The notes under the pieces: model-generated | The model's database searches: none | Seen by the model: the letters and a program-made list of their open reading frames with translations, nothing else | What the model was told of the DNA's origin: nothing | Assembly (NCBI GenBank): GCA_023078555.1 | Contig: CM041197.1 | Location: 7,906,842-7,970,841, forward strand | Length of the DNA: 64,000 nt | Reading direction: 5' to 3' | From: Ulva prolifera | Lineage: Eukaryota > Chlorophyta > Ulvophyceae > Ulvales > Ulvaceae | Made by a program: the position numbers and the translations under genes | In this document: piece by piece, positions 1 to 11,445 of the stretch | Layout of the letters: each line of letters starts with the position of its first letter | Numbering within the stretch: position 1 is the first letter of the stretch

Positions 1-2458
1 AGATCCTGTGAGACAACGGGTGGACCACGCTGCCGTGGCCGGAGGATGTGTGCGAGCTCCTGTATGCATGCTCACCAGTACTGGACCCGTATGGTGTGGA
101 ATCTCGTGCATGAGCAGACAGCGTGCTGCCGTTTGCAGGGATACGGTCAGTGAATGCCGCACAAGGAGGCTCCACGTCTCCGCTCTAGGAGCTGAGTAGG
201 CGGGTGATCGTGTGCATGCTCTGGCGACTATGTGAACATGTGAATCGTTGAGCCTGGGCACGTTGAGCACCTGGCCCCTGGCCCGCTGGCCCGTGACTCG
301 GAGCATACTGCCAGGTAGCACCTGCTGCTAGCTCCTTAACCATTGTGACCTGCCTGCCTCAGTCACACATTCGACCTTTCTGCCACAGCTTGGTGTGACT
401 AGAGCAACAAATTCATCAGCCCAACACAAGCAGGCGACTCAGCCCTGATGAGGTCAGCAAGCCTGCTCTAAGCTGCTGCTTGTGCCACACAAGATTATCA
501 ACGGAAGTGTGAACGGGAATGGGCAACACAAACACATTCCTCCTGGGCAACACAAATGCATTCCTCCTGGGAATATGCAGAAGGACGGCTGAGGATTGAC
601 GGGGTCGCACGCTCAGCCCTTGGAGCCTGCGGCGGCCGGACGATTTGCTGACCGAGATGATCAGGTTGATTTGGAATGCCAGGTAGGGGCAGGCCTCGTA
701 TGACTCCGGGCCCATCGCTCGGTCCAGCAGCACGTCCCAGCTCTGCGTGAGGTCCTCGTTCACGGTGCACTTCTCTTCACATCCGCCGACCAGGCAAGCA
801 CCCGTCCACAGGCACGCCTGCATGCATGTGGAGGGAAGCTATGCATGCATTGTGCTCTGATCTGACCTGCTAGCAGTGCCCCTATGATACCACTTCAGCC
901 ACGTCGCCACAGCGGCCGTGCGGCAACATCGATCGATTCTATGGGTGACTTGGCACTACCATGGCGCCGCACAGCATTTTGGCATCGGCGATACATTGCA
1001 GAACGGCTGTGTTTTGAGAGTCAGCTGTGACAGATGCGCAATTGGGGGGCGACTTGGTGCACGAGCATCACAGTGAGCTGTTCATGCATATACATCGAGA
1101 TGAGACGGCCGAGCTGTGGTACGTGCTCGTGCCCGGCCTAGTGCCATGACTGCGTGAGTGGATTTGCGTGTGTGTTCCTGGCAACGGCTCGCTTCCCGGC
1201 CTCTGTCCTTTGTAACTACATCGAGATGGAGACTCTTAGAGCAAGTATGCTTCGATCGCTGCCACTGGAACTGCAGCTGCAGTCGACGCGTGGCAGTCGC
1301 GACCACGTGGCAGGTTTCAGCAGGTCTGGCGCGCCATATGCATGCTGTGCACCTGACAAGTTTATGAGAAATTCGCAGGGTCTTCTTGCTGCACACGGGT
1401 ACTTGCGCTCGATCAGCTCTTCCCCAGTAGATATAGACTGGCTGCTGCATGTGCGGCTGGTCACCGCACGTATGTACGCCCCAGTTCTGGTGCTACACTG
1501 CAGGTGGGTCAGCGGCCATGCATGTGTCACACGGTGTGTACTTGATCTGCTTGCTTCTGTCGCGGTGCTGCCAGCCTCGCCACCTTGATCCTTGTAACAC
1601 ACACGGTGCGGAAATACCTGACGTTGCGTGGGTGTGTTGGTGTGTGCTGCGTGTGGCTTGTTGCGTGGTGTGCGGTTAACCCCGAATTCGCCTGGTGGCT
1701 CGCGGTGCTACCTGCCTTGCTTGCTTTGTAAACCCCTTGCTTGCTTTGTCCTTGTAACACACGGTGCGGAAATAGCAGAAATCCAAAGCTCTCAGACTGT
1801 ACAGCGATCGCACCTAAGGGCCTTTCAATCGTTTGCACCATATGTGCATGATTGACCAGTCGTCGGCGGGATGACATGGAACAGTTCCGATTTGTTAGGT
1901 ATGTTTTCTGGACGGCAGCCCTGACAATGCTGCATGGCGACCAGCACGATATGAAGCAGCGCCAGCTCAGCGCACCGACACCGATCAAGCAGCACGTACG
2001 AGCAGCCTACAAGCAAGCACAATCGGCGAAAACATGGGTACACTCCCAAGGCGCGCATCGCTCGCATCCAGGGGTCAGCGTCGGATCGACGTGAGACGGT
2101 CTGCCCTGTGAAGCTGGCCGTGTCAGGAGCTGGCGAGCTATAAATGTACATATGAATCATTCGTGTGGCGTGATGGTATCTATTGACAGTCGTGCACTGC
2201 TCTTGCCGGTGTCCCGACATGGAGAGCTTGGAGTACAGTGCAGCGCATGCGGTCGAGTCCTGAACTCGCGTTGTGCACCACGACAGCGAAGCCAGCAGCA
2301 GCAGCATCGTCATTGTTGTAGGATGAGTGGCGCACAGAGGTTTCAGACGTGACGGGGCTGCAGTACCTGCTGCCCAGGGCTCCGTCGGAATCAGCTGCAG
2401 CTGCGCACGCTCGCAGAGTCAAGGTCACAACAAGCCACAATGTCTGGTTGACCATCAT
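1..2458 (-). CDS. Surface-protein family copy 1 (partial, exons 1-3)
   Basis: First three exons of the unrecognised seven-exon family; the rest lies beyond the left edge. Exon 1 is 2336-2458 and starts at an ATG-ATG pair. Its 41 codons encode a signal peptide followed by RYCSP and TSETS. Exon 2 is 611-817 (69 codons), starting ACLWTG and ending GRRRLQGLS, with the family's C-x5-C-x4-C-x3-C cysteine spacing. Exon 3 begins at 59 with ELAHIL and is cut by the window end. Introns follow GT-AG: donors GTGCGC and GTGCGA, acceptors TGCATGCAG and TGCATACAG, both phase 0. Intron 1 (818-2335) holds copies of repeats R1, R3 and R4. The product is predicted to be secreted and membrane-anchored by analogy with copies 2, 3 and 5; its role is unknown. 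Confidence 0.75.
505..568. repeat. R2 fragment with 24-bp tandem duplication
   Basis: The first part matches dispersed repeat R2 (GTGAACGGGAATGGGCAACA). It continues into two near-identical 24-bp units at 521-544 and 545-568, each starting GGGCAACACAAA and ending CATTCCTCCT. It lies in intron 2 of family copy 1, close to the donor of exon 2. Confidence 0.6.
1085..1225 (+). repeat. Dispersed repeat R4
   Basis: About 140 bp that recurs in inverted orientation at 10885-11030. Shared landmarks include CATGACTGCGTGAGTGGATT, an AACGGCTCG core and a CCTCTGTCCTTTGTAA end. The end resembles the CCTTGTAACACA end of repeat R1, so R4 may be a diverged R1 relative. It sits in intron 1 of family copy 1. 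Confidence 0.6.
1526..1762 (-). repeat. Two dispersed repeat R1 copies
   Basis: Two head-to-tail R1 copies (about 1526-1602 and 1620-1762), minus orientation. Read on the minus strand each starts TGTGTTACAAGGA, followed by a GGCAGCACCGCGA- or GGTAGCACCGCGA-like core. The second copy is the longest and closely matches 44938-45035 over more than 100 bp. They lie in intron 1 of family copy 1. Confidence 0.65.
1858..1955 (+). repeat. Degenerate R3 MITE-like element
   Basis: Aligns with the R3 element at 3848-3946 through GAACAGTTCCGA, a T-rich stretch and GGCAGCCCTGACAATGCTGC, but the left inverted repeat is eroded. It lies in intron 1 of family copy 1. Confidence 0.5.
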
Positions 2459-3847
2459 CTTGACGTTTGACGCAGCCCTGTACTTCAGCGTCGGTACGCC
2501 GCGCTGTGCTTCCGTTTCTGTAACTGACCCATGTCGCTCAAGGCCAGGAGCCGTTGACGAGGCCCGGGCCGCAAGCGCATCGGGATGCACATGTAGGCAA
2601 AATTGATTGCTGGAGGAGCTTTGTTTTGGGCAGGCGAGCGCTACTGATATGGTCGCCGAGCTCGAGGTAGTTGCAACATTGGCAGGGCGGAGCCGGAAGC
2701 TTAATCAGCTGCAGATGCATGCAGGAACACGATGCTCGCGCTGTGCAGGCTGGGTCGTGATGTCGCCTTACGTGCCTCATTGCGCATCAGAGAGGGCACG
2801 CTCGAAGTGATGACCTGCACGGCCCGGGCCCGGGACCGCACGTCGACGTCCTGCAGGCGCACACCGGTCTGGGCGTCGCGCCGGTTCCGGCGTCGCGACG
2901 CGTCGTGTAAACGCAGCAGTATGCCGCAGTGCGTTGCGGCGCGTTGTCGGGCTTTGCGTGAGGTGCAGTCTCTCGCCGGTACATACGTGGCACGCATTCC
3001 CGGGTGGCTGTGGCGGGCGTTGGTGCGTCGTGCTGGGTTTGCGGACACGTGATCGAGAATTCTGGAGCCTCGCTCTGCTGTTGCGGTGCTTCTCGCCACG
3101 TCGCCGTTGTTGTGCACAGGCGGCATGCCAGACCGGCAGATGCAAGCAGGCACCATGATTGCTCGTGTCAAGCCACCAGCTTGGCTTGTGCACCCCGTGA
3201 CATGCGTCCAGCTGAGTGCCGGTGGACTTTTCAAATTTCCATCCGGCTGCGCTCAACGCGGCTCCACTGAGGCTCCCCAGTCAGGTGCCGATTGTAAAAG
3301 GGGAGCTGCATATGACAAAGAAAACAAAAGGCTGTAGCTATGCTCGCGCTGCTTGAAGTTTTTGTCACGTCTCACGCGAGATTCAGTTGTCACTGCCCCG
3401 TGGCCACCCTCTGCGTGGCTGCTCATCACTTGGACACACGGATCGGTGAGCCATCTGCAAATCACGGGGAAACCAAGTTGACGTACAAGTGCCTGCGAAA
3501 CCTCCAGTTGAGTTGCACTCTCGGTCGGGGTACACACATGTGTGCCTGCTGGCCCCTGCATGTTACACCTCTGCCCGCTTCCCTGGTCTTCTTCCATCCG
3601 GGTGTTCAGCTGTGGCCGTCACGCAGCGCGGGTGGTGGCTGTGGTAACGAGGTGCTGTGCCGGTGCCACCACACAGTGCGGCACTACCCTAGTGCGGCGA
3701 GGTGCAAGCTTGGCAGGTGGGCTGTATGCTGGGGAGTCTAGATTCATCCTGCAACTTGTTCACAGCTTCCATCTAGAAACACACCGAAGTTAACGGAACT
3801 GAGTCACGTAATCGGGCCCGACAATCCAACACTGATACTGGGGAGCA
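2459..3847. other. Spacer upstream of copy 1, no supported gene
   Basis: This 1.4-kb stretch lies 5' of copy 1 and should include its promoter. Several overlapping open frames exist on both strands, the longest being 177 codons on the minus strand (2701-3234). None has a recognisable domain, convincing splice sites or a paralogue elsewhere in the window. It does not obviously resemble the shared 5' flank of copies 3 and 5. Confidence 0.5.
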
Positions 3848-3946
3848 GTGTTGGGTCATCGGGCCCGGTAACATAGAACACTTCCGAATATCCAGGTCTA
3901 TTTTTTTGGGTGACAGCCCTGAAAATGCTGCGAAGCGACCCAACAC
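3848..3946 (+). mobile_element. R3 MITE-like element (best preserved copy)
   Basis: A 99-bp element bounded by perfect 10-bp inverted repeats GTGTTGGGTC and GACCCAACAC. The interior carries CATAGAACACTTCCGAATAT, a T-tract and GACAGCCCTGAAAATGCTGC. Near-full copies occur at 41408-41502 and 42756-42853, with degraded ones at 1858-1955, 5838-5895, 39393-39480 and 49283-49375. It has no coding capacity. Size and inverted ends fit a MITE; no clear target-site duplication is visible. Confidence 0.7.
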
Positions 3947-4485
3947 AGCTGGGGAGGATTCTGTGACAGTGGTTCTCAAGTGTGGCAGCCTGATCGGCGG
4001 AGTGTTGGGGGTCGGCGCGCGGCGGCCCCTCCGTCCTTGTGCCCCGGCCGGACGAGGCCACCTCAGGCCGCATTGGTCTGGATGGATTGGTAGTGTTTCT
4101 GCAGGCGCGTGTTACAAGCACAAAAAGAGCAGGGACACAGATAGCCCCGCAGGCACATGTGGCACCATGAGCACAGCACGTGAGTCAGCGGCGTGGCGTA
4201 CGAAAGATAGCCACAGCACCGCAGGGGGTGACCGCGCGGCAGCAGGCGTTTGCGCAGACGAAGCAGTCGCCCAGCACCATCGCCATGCAGACCCGCACCT
4301 CGCGAGAGTATCATCTCGCGTACCCACATGTACACCGACGTGCAGATAGACATGTCTACTCTGCGAGGGCGGCGGTGCGGAGTTGGCGTGAGCGCTGCCG
4401 CTCCATCTGAAACTCCGCGGCCGCTATGGCTCTGGCGTGGGCCTCACACTGCTCGCAGTCTGCGCCTTGCCACACACTGGAAATC
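3947..4485. other. Spacer 3' of copy 2
   Basis: Lies between the R3 element and the stop codon of copy 2, so it should hold the 3' untranslated region of copy 2. Open frames here (for example 4112-4327 minus, 71 codons) have no recognisable content. I see no gene. Confidence 0.5.
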
Positions 4486-7400
4486 TCACCAAAGCAGCGG
4501 TGGGGCCACCACATACACAGGGACCGCCGCAGCCACTGCAAGGAGCCATGCTGCCATGCCTGCCACAGCCCTGCCAGGTCTCGGGGCCTCCGCGTCAGAC
4601 AAATCGAGTTCTTCGGACGTCCAGACTTCCCTCTCCAATGGTGGACCTGTGGTGTCTAGGGCAGGGGTCGCCGCAGGGGCATCAGGTGCATCGCCGCCGA
4701 TTGCTGCGGTGGGGGCAACGGAGCCTGTGGGGTCAGCGCCGAGCGCAGGGGCCGCCGGCGCTGCATCGCACGGCTGGCCAAGAATGCATGCAACGGCGGC
4801 GCCTGGGACAGGTGCCGACTGGGGGCCAATGGCGCCGGGGGGCTCTCCGAAGTCAAGAGCATTGCGCACGGGAATCTTGTCGTGGTAGCTTTCGATTGCC
4901 GCCACCGCGGGGCTGGAGGCAGACAAACACTCAGCCTGCAGCACAGCATCAGTGGCACAGTCTGGTTACTCGAGTTGCCCTGGACTAGTTCATCGCATCG
5001 TTGACTGGCACTTGTGGGTGAGCACATGCATGCACTGCATGCATGCATACGTCCATGCTCATCCGCGGACGGGCGTTTCAATGCACGTCGCTGCGGCGAG
5101 ACAAACATGCGATTGTATGCAATCACTTGCACGATTGTTCCGAGACACATGCTGGATCTAACACAAGGACCGGATAACATGGATGTGCGCACGAGCTTGC
5201 ATGGAGCTCATGCATGTGCGCTACCACGGCAACGTTCAACAGGAGTGCCAACAGAAGCGCGATCGCCTTGTCGCACAGGCCGACACTTGATAGCTCCCTG
5301 AACGACAAAACGTCCGTAATCGCGAGGCCTGATCTGCTTAGTTCTCAGGAGAAGATGAAGTACAACTGTCAAGCATGCCCACTGGTCGCACTTCCGGTGC
5401 GAAACACCCTGGCAGACTCGAACGGCAACAGCAGCACACGGAAATTTAAGCTGAGCCAGAAACACCGCCAGATGAACTCCCGCAGTATAGCAAGGCCGGC
5501 CCACATGCAAGCCCACATCCCAGCCCTGGGTGAGTATCGGACCGTGGCTGACCCCGATGTGGCGCACAAGGGCTTTACAAAGGCGTCAAACAGCAGTGCA
5601 CGCACGCACATGTGCATGTAGCGCACCTGAGTCGTCACGCCGGCGCAGGCGGTGTGGATCGCCTCGACGGTGGTGGCGATGTTGACGAGGTTGCCCACGT
5701 CCGAGACGTTGAGCATGCGGGCGTAAGCCTCCGCGCATCCCTCAGAGGTGATCATGTACATGCCGAGAGGCGTGAAGCAGCTGGGCGTCAGCCCGAACGC
5801 GGGGTAGCACGCTTGAAAGACAGTTGCGTATGCTCTGTATGGCGGTGCTTCGTCAGGGCCGGTCACACGGAAAACATCCGGAGCTTCAGGTCTCTTCAGA
5901 CGAACGTTTAAGGTCAGCATGGCGGCGAATCAACTGCGAGGACAGGGCGACACACGGCCTAAGCTACCAAGGCACAGCACATGCGTACGCGCGTGTTCGT
6001 GGCCAGACACCATGAGCAGGCATGCACTTGTGTGGCAACCCGACTTTGATACCCATCATGCAGGCCACAGCGGGCGAGAGCCAGTGAGCGCAATTGCAAG
6101 TACATGTCAGGTGAGCTAAGCTTTAATGACTGAGGCTGGGCAGCCTGCGGGCCAGCATACCTGGTTGCAGCGTCCAAGGCACCAAAGTTGTCCACACACT
6201 GCACCATGGGGGTGCCGTTGGAAAGGTCAAGCTGAGCCACCAGCTCAGGATCCGTGAAGGGGATCAGAAGCTGGGTCTCAACATGCTGCACGACCGCCTC
6301 CGTGCACTGAGTCAGCATGTACTCAGCAGCTGCGTCGGGATACTCCAGCATCTTCACGAGGAACTGGTACGTGTTGGGCTCTTCGAGCACCCAGGACACG
6401 TCCAGCAGCTCCGCTGGCATGTCGCCACCTACAGCCGCGCTATACTAGCAGTTAGTCAGATGTGCTTGCCGAGTCTGTGAAGCAACCGACACAGGCATTC
6501 TGCGAGGACAGCAGCCGGGGCAGGGCCCCCTACAGGGTGGGGGGACACATGCGGGTGCTGTAGGTACATGATTGCCGCTCGACAGGTCTGTGTAACATCA
6601 CACCTTGAGCATCGATTTCGAACACGCGTCGCCACCGGGCCGCAAAGTCGCGCATCGCAAACGCCGCCTCCACCATGTCTTCTGCACGTGGGCAGGGCTG
6701 CATGCATGCCTAAGGCGCATTAGTAAGTCACGACCTGCGAGTGTGGGGGTGCATATGTGGGCGCGAGTGTGTGGGTTTCTGCATGCATCTGCCCGCCTGC
6801 CTGCACGGCTCTGATCTAGTCCTCTAGAGGACTAGACCAGCTGGTCTAGTCCTCTGTTCTAGTCCACCAGCTGCAGGCATCCGCCACCACGACAACCCGG
6901 TGGCATGGCCGCCGCAGCGTATGCATGGCACAATGGCATGCATGCTCTCTGTCAGGGGCGGGGGCTGATGTGTGGCGTGAGACGCATGCAGGACCGTGCT
7001 TTAAATTTTGGTCGGGGGCCCACTCTCCCGCAGTGCAAATGCTGCAACAATCTTTGATAACGGAGATTCATCTGTGAACCGGTAGTCCTGGGGCGCGCTC
7101 AAGAGACCCACCAGATTTGCGGGTGAATTGACCACTGGTGTTCGCCCCCGGGGTCCAGACATGCAAGGGCACTGCCGTGTCCGCTACACCACGGGAGTGT
7201 CACAGAATGCACATGATGTTGAGGCTGTTGCCAGTTGAGATCTCTAGAGTGGTGGTCAAGGAGAGGTGCACACGTTTGTGGGCAGATCTTGTTCGAGTTC
7301 GGCGCTGGCGGGCGTGGGAGGGTCGGCCAGGATGTCGTGCATGCGGCGGCGGTGCGCGTGCCGGCCTCGGGCGCTGCCACTGCCGCCGGTGCCAGCCTGA

Positions 7401-9332
7401 TGCATGCTCTGGTACAGGGCTTGCAGCTGCTCCTGGGAGGACCACGTGTGGTCACTCAGAACTTCGGACGCCAGTGGACCCTGAGCACGGCACCATACCT
7501 GTTGCAGGATATGAAACAGCTTGGGTGCGACGAGGATGCAGTCAATGCATGGGGTGCATGCATCACTGCGGCAGCTCCTGCCATGTGGCAAGTATGCATA
7601 CATGCTATGGGTAGAGCACATGTAAACTATAGTATAGGAGCATACACTGTCAGTGTGAGCCTGGAGCCTGCGGCTGCCGAGGGTTTGGATAGCCTTGATG
7701 ATGCCATTGATCCAGCGTGCTAGGTGTGGGCAGGCGATGAAAGACTGCGGCCCCACCGCTCGGTCCAGCAGCACGAAGAAGCTCATCACAACTCGTTCGT
7801 TTACGATGCACTCATTCGCGCAGCCACCGACGGGGCACTCTGCCGTCCACAGGCAAGCCTGCATCAGCAGAGGTGACTGTGAAGTTGAGATTCGGTCCCA
7901 ACATGAATTCGCGCCGGGTCGGTTTCCGATGCGTTTGTTGCAGCGGCCAGGCTACATCAGTAGCACCACGCGATTGTGCCACATGCATGTGCGGTGTACC
8001 ATGGTGTTGCGTGGAAGGATACTGACGCAGCACGATCTCGTTGCACAGCAATGGTGCCGCGAGTCCCCCTGGAAGCAAGGATGCAAGCTATGGAGGCATG
8101 GCGCTGCACACGCATACGTCAAGGATGGCTCAGTTGCAGCGCTGCTGTGTTGCAAGGACACGGCCAGAGAGGCAGGTAGCACCTCTGGCCACACAATACG
8201 TGCATCGCACAAGCAACCTCCGGCACCCGACACAGACGTACACACGTGAACCGCTACCGGCGACGCACAGGAACAGGAAAGTCTACGCCCCTACAAACAG
8301 TAGATAGATGTAACTGTCTATGAGCATGTACCGACGTGCCAGCAGAGGGATGTGCGTTTCTGGCCACCTTTGCCAACTGCATGCGGGCCGCTCGCTTGGT
8401 CATATGCTGAACTCCACCTGGGCGTGCTCACTGTGGCCAGGCAGGACCAGAAAGAGCATGCAGCGCCAGAAAACCTGAAGAGACTATGACCACTTGGATG
8501 TACTGGGCACTGCTAGGACTAGCGGCTGCTACTAAGGCAGCTGCATGACTGCAGTGGCAACGCAGGTACTCACTTCGGGGCCAGCCAGCCGGATCTAGCT
8601 GGATCTATCGGCACCCTCTCGCCCGTGTCAGGTGGTACATAAGCAGAAAGCTTGAAGCAAACATGCTTCGACACCGTGACGCTGCCCTGCGCCCGCTTAT
8701 GCAGACGAGCAGCATGTATAGCTGGCCAATCCCACACGTGCACGCGCAGCTGGACAGTACGCAGCCCTCGCCAACAGCCGACGCACAGGCACAGACCAAA
8801 GGCTCAGTGCAAGGGTGGCGTCTAGTTTCGTGAAGCGCCTGTCAGGCTTGTCGCTGTGTGTCCGAGGCGCCTGCGCGCGCGCGGTCAAGCTTGACCGTGG
8901 AAGTGCGAGCAGCCCAAGCGCATGCGGACACGGTGAGACACTGACACACGCCCAGACAGAACAGTGCATACCAAGCTGCGCTGTGAGCGATTCACGGCTC
9001 CGGAATCTACTGCAAGTCAGAGAATGCTGTCGGAAGCGCCGAATCTTTATGGCAGTTGAACACGCGCGCCTACGTAGGCGCGCGTGTTCAACTGCCATAA
9101 AGATACAGCTAAGGCGTCGCTGCTACACTGCTGCCTGAGTTGACTTCCACACAGAACACCGGAACAGCAGCAGATAAGATCAATAGATTTAGCTCTGCAT
9201 GAGGTGATGGTGGCGCACAGAGGTTGCAGAATTTTCTGGCGCGCAATAGCTGAACAGAGGCTCCACATCGGCTGCAGAGGTGCACGCTCGCAGAAACAAA
9301 AGCAGCAAAAGCCCGAGTATGTTGTTCATCAT
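4486..9332 (-). CDS. Surface-protein family copy 2 (complete, 7 exons)
   Basis: Predicted 523-residue secreted protein of unknown role. Exons in coding order: 9219-9332, 7646-7858, 7274-7498, 6604-6697, 6161-6428, 5627-5834, 4486-4935. The lengths sum to 1,572 bp with phases 0,0,0,1,2,0, the same as copies 3 and 5. Exon 1 is a signal peptide (MMNNILGLLLLLFLRA). Exon 2 has the C-x5-C-x4-C-x3-C cluster after ACLWTA. Exon 5 carries NTYQFLVKM and VQCVDNFGALD. Exon 6 carries LNVSDVGNLVNI with an N-glycosylation site. Exon 7 has YHDKIPVRN, then an Ala/Pro-rich stretch and a hydrophobic end (PVYVVAPPLLW), which fits a GPI signal or tail anchor. The exon 3 acceptor is ambiguous (7498 or 7480). Exon 2 ends at a GTATGC donor and is 6 bp longer than in the paralogues. 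Confidence 0.85.
5838..5895 (+). repeat. R3 fragment at the exon 6 acceptor of copy 2
   Basis: Matches the interior of R3 (GGGCCGGTCACAC, GAAAACATCCGGA, TTCAGGTCT). It abuts the acceptor of exon 6 (exon edge at 5834), so the polypyrimidine and branch region of intron 5 appears to be partly R3-derived. Confidence 0.4.
6815..6855. repeat. Two overlapping perfect palindromes
   Basis: Positions 6815-6836 form a 22-bp perfect palindrome centred on CTCTAGAG. Positions 6826-6855 form a 30-bp perfect palindrome centred on CCAGCTGG. They share the arm AGAGGACTAGA, and a third partial arm follows (GTTCTAGTCCACC). The two hairpins are mutually exclusive. Located in intron 3 of family copy 2. Confidence 0.85.
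8146..8182 (+). repeat. R1 fragment
   Basis: TGTGTTGCAAGGACACGGCC followed by AGAGAGGCAGGTAGCACC matches the head of repeat R1. It lies in intron 1 of family copy 2. Confidence 0.5.
9043..9104. repeat. 62-bp perfect palindrome
   Basis: Each strand reads identically: a 31-bp arm beginning ATCTTTATGGCAGTTGAACA meets its exact complement with no spacer at the TACGTA centre (9073/9074). It would form a perfect hairpin in RNA or a cruciform in DNA. It sits in intron 1 of copy 2, about 115 bp downstream of the exon 1 donor. No related copy was seen elsewhere in the window. Confidence 0.95.
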
Positions 9333-10372
9333 GTTCAGCACACGCTCATATATTCCATGCCACGCTGTGCAGCTCTTTCCCCAGACAGTCCTGCTATCGG
9401 TCGAAGCAACAGAAGTCGGTTGAAGCAACTGCAGTTGCAATTGACGTCTACAGGCGGTACAACTCGGTCAAGCGGACTGATGTAGCAGCTGCTTCAGCAA
9501 CATCCAGTCAGGATGAAAGTCATGCTGATGGGCAACGTATGGGCAAAGTGCACTGTAATCAGCTGGACGAGGCCGGTGCCGCGCTGACGTTGCAGCGCAT
9601 AAGTACTGTCTACCAAGTGCACACGATCGATCAGGCACGCCCGTATTGGCAACAATGTTGCGTTCGGTTAAGATCAAAGGCACCGTATGTCCCATCTAGC
9701 GCAAGCTTTGCACCATTCTCCGGACAGCCGACCTCATGCGGTGGAAGAACTTCGGAGATACATACGGGGGTGCTGCCTGCGCTCTCGGGCCGCGTGCCAC
9801 CGCTTCGTGGCGTCGTGTGGCCCGTCTGGGTCTGATCATGACCAAGAACATGAAAAAGTCCACCCTCTGGAAAAGCATCCGCAGGAGATTCCCCGGACAC
9901 GTCTCTACAGCAGTAGGCCGTGACCATGGTGGGCCGACCCGGCGCGGGCTACGTATATATGCATGTCCCAGCCGTGCGTGAATCGAGAAGGCGGGACCAC
10001 GGCCCCGCGCAGGTGGCGGTGGCACACGGCCGTCCATAAACTTCGTGGACGTCTGCTCCGGAACGCGCGCGGCTGTCGACAGTTCTGGTGGTGTGTTGCT
10101 CGATGCTTCGAATCGAAGCATTCGATGAATCCGCCGCGTGAGAAGTCATGTTAATGTGCCGCCGCTGCGGCCCAACTGACTTGCTGACGTTTTTTAATAG
10201 ACTTGCTGACGTTGATCGAGTCGCGAAAAACGGCGACGGCTCAGAGTCTGCACACGGCTGCTTACGTAGCGCAGCCCACGGCTGTACTATAGGCGTGTCT
10301 CAGCGCTGAGACAGTAGTCGCGGGCAATGCTCACATCACCTTGTGCTGCGTTGCCGTGTCTGCAGAATTACG
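9333..10372. other. Spacer upstream of copy 2
   Basis: Presumed promoter region of copy 2. Overlapping open frames on both strands at 9690-10120 (78, 98 and 141 codons) cannot be separated by content. A basic plus-strand frame (9736-9981) and its antisense are equally uninformative. No gene is supported. Confidence 0.45.
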
Positions 10373-10425
10373 GCAGAGTGAACGGGAATAGACATACACA
10401 ACAAAAGAATCTCTACCCAGTCAAA
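10373..10425 (+). repeat. R2 dispersed repeat
   Basis: AGAGTGAACGGGAATAGACA followed by an ACAAAAGAATCTC-type stretch. It aligns with 11391-11445, 24970-25022, 17043-17095 and 25308-25345. It is followed at 10439-10450 by the palindrome TATCTCGAGATA, which also occurs near the right end of the tandem array. Confidence 0.55.
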
Positions 10426-10770
10426 ACGTTTCTGCAGCTATCTCGAGATAAGGGCCAACTTGGAGCCAAATTGACTCTGTTTCACCGCTCACCCGTGCTG
10501 GGGGCCCCATCCTGGACCCTATGAACATTAGCATTATTGGAGATATAAGGCAGATCGGGCAAACGGCTGGCAGGTGAGCGTGCTAATTATATATTATAAT
10601 AGTAGCCGCAAGCGGAGACAGGCTACAACCTGCGGGGGGGCTGGGGCGGCCCCCGGCAGCCCGAGTCAGGCGGTCCGGACGGACGGCCTTGGGTGGCACC
10701 GTGTCGGGTGCGGCTCTGTCATGCCGCGGCGGAGACAGGCGACGGCATTGAGGCGTTGGGTGCTGTGTGG

Positions 10771-10860
10771 GTGTGTTACAAGGACAAAGGCAGCGAGGCG
10801 GGCAGCACCGCGAAAGCAGCAAGCAGACGAAGCAAACACCAAGACACCCACCCACATCTG
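10771..10860 (+). repeat. R1 dispersed repeat (good copy)
   Basis: Starts GTGTGTTACAAGGACAAAGG and continues through GCGGGCAGCACCGCGAAAG and CAAGCAGACGAAGC. Used as the reference for R1. It has no open frame of note and is flanked on the right by R4. Confidence 0.7.
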
Positions 10861-10884
10861 CTGTGTGGATGTGTGTGGGGTGAT

Positions 10885-11030
10885 GTGTGTAATTACAAAG
10901 GACAGAGGCCGGGCATCGAGCCGTTGCTAGAAAATCACACGCAAATCCACTCACGCAGTCATGGCACTAGTCAGCGCACGAGCGCGAACCATCGCCCTGC
11001 CAGTAATTCCAGCCAAGGATTGGAGCCCCA
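10885..11030 (-). repeat. R4 dispersed repeat
   Basis: Inverted match to 1085-1225, including the complement of CATGACTGCGTGAGTGGATT. It lies immediately next to an R1 copy, as if R1 and R4 are parts of one larger element. Confidence 0.6.
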
Positions 11031-11140
11031 CATATAAGCATTGTGTGTATGTGTGCGTGTGTGGGTGTGTGGCGGTCAGCGAATCTGTGTTTTTGACTGT
11101 GAGCGTGGTAGGTTTTGTGTTTGCATGAAAACAAGCAATT

Positions 11141-11222
11141 GCGTGGATGTCTGGGTGTGTACTTGATCTACTTGCTTCTTCCGCGGCGCTGCCCGCCTCA
11201 CCACCTTTATCCTTGTAACATC
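11141..11222 (-). repeat. R1 dispersed repeat
   Basis: Minus-strand copy ending CCACCTTTATCCTTGTAACA on the plus strand, with GTGTACTTGATCTACTTGCT at the far end as in the copy at 1526-1602. Confidence 0.65.
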
Positions 11223-11390
11223 CGATGGAGTCCTGTGGGAGGCCCCTGGCAACCGATGGGCACTGGCAGCTGTTGGACGCGCCAACTGCGCGCCATCCGG
11301 CGCCGCAGCAAAGTCCCGCCATGCTACTGTCACCTGGCTGTCTGGCTCGATCGCAGGCGGCAGGCCACCGTCTGGCCCATTAGTTGGCGA

Positions 11391-11445
11391 CAGAAGAGTG
11401 AATGGGCATAGACTCATGCAGCAAAAGAAGACCTCTTCCGGGTCA
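11391..11445 (+). repeat. R2 dispersed repeat
   Basis: AGAAGAGTGAATGGGCATAG followed by CAGCAAAAGAAGACCTC and CCGGGTCAA. It aligns over about 50 bp with 10373-10425. Confidence 0.55.

Noticed and set aside
1154..1588. 144-codon frame beginning MSGFACVFLATA and its relative on the minus strand at 10583-10954
   Set aside because: The similarity is due to dispersed repeats R4 and R1; the frames diverge outside the repeat.
2701..3256. Genes of 159-177 codons upstream of copy 1
   Set aside because: Heavily overlapping frames on both strands with no domain, no paralogue and Arg/Ser/His-rich composition typical of GC-rich noncoding DNA.
9690..10121. Basic 81- or 141-codon protein upstream of copy 2
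   Set aside because: Plus and minus frames are equally plausible, and neither has a recognisable motif or splice context.
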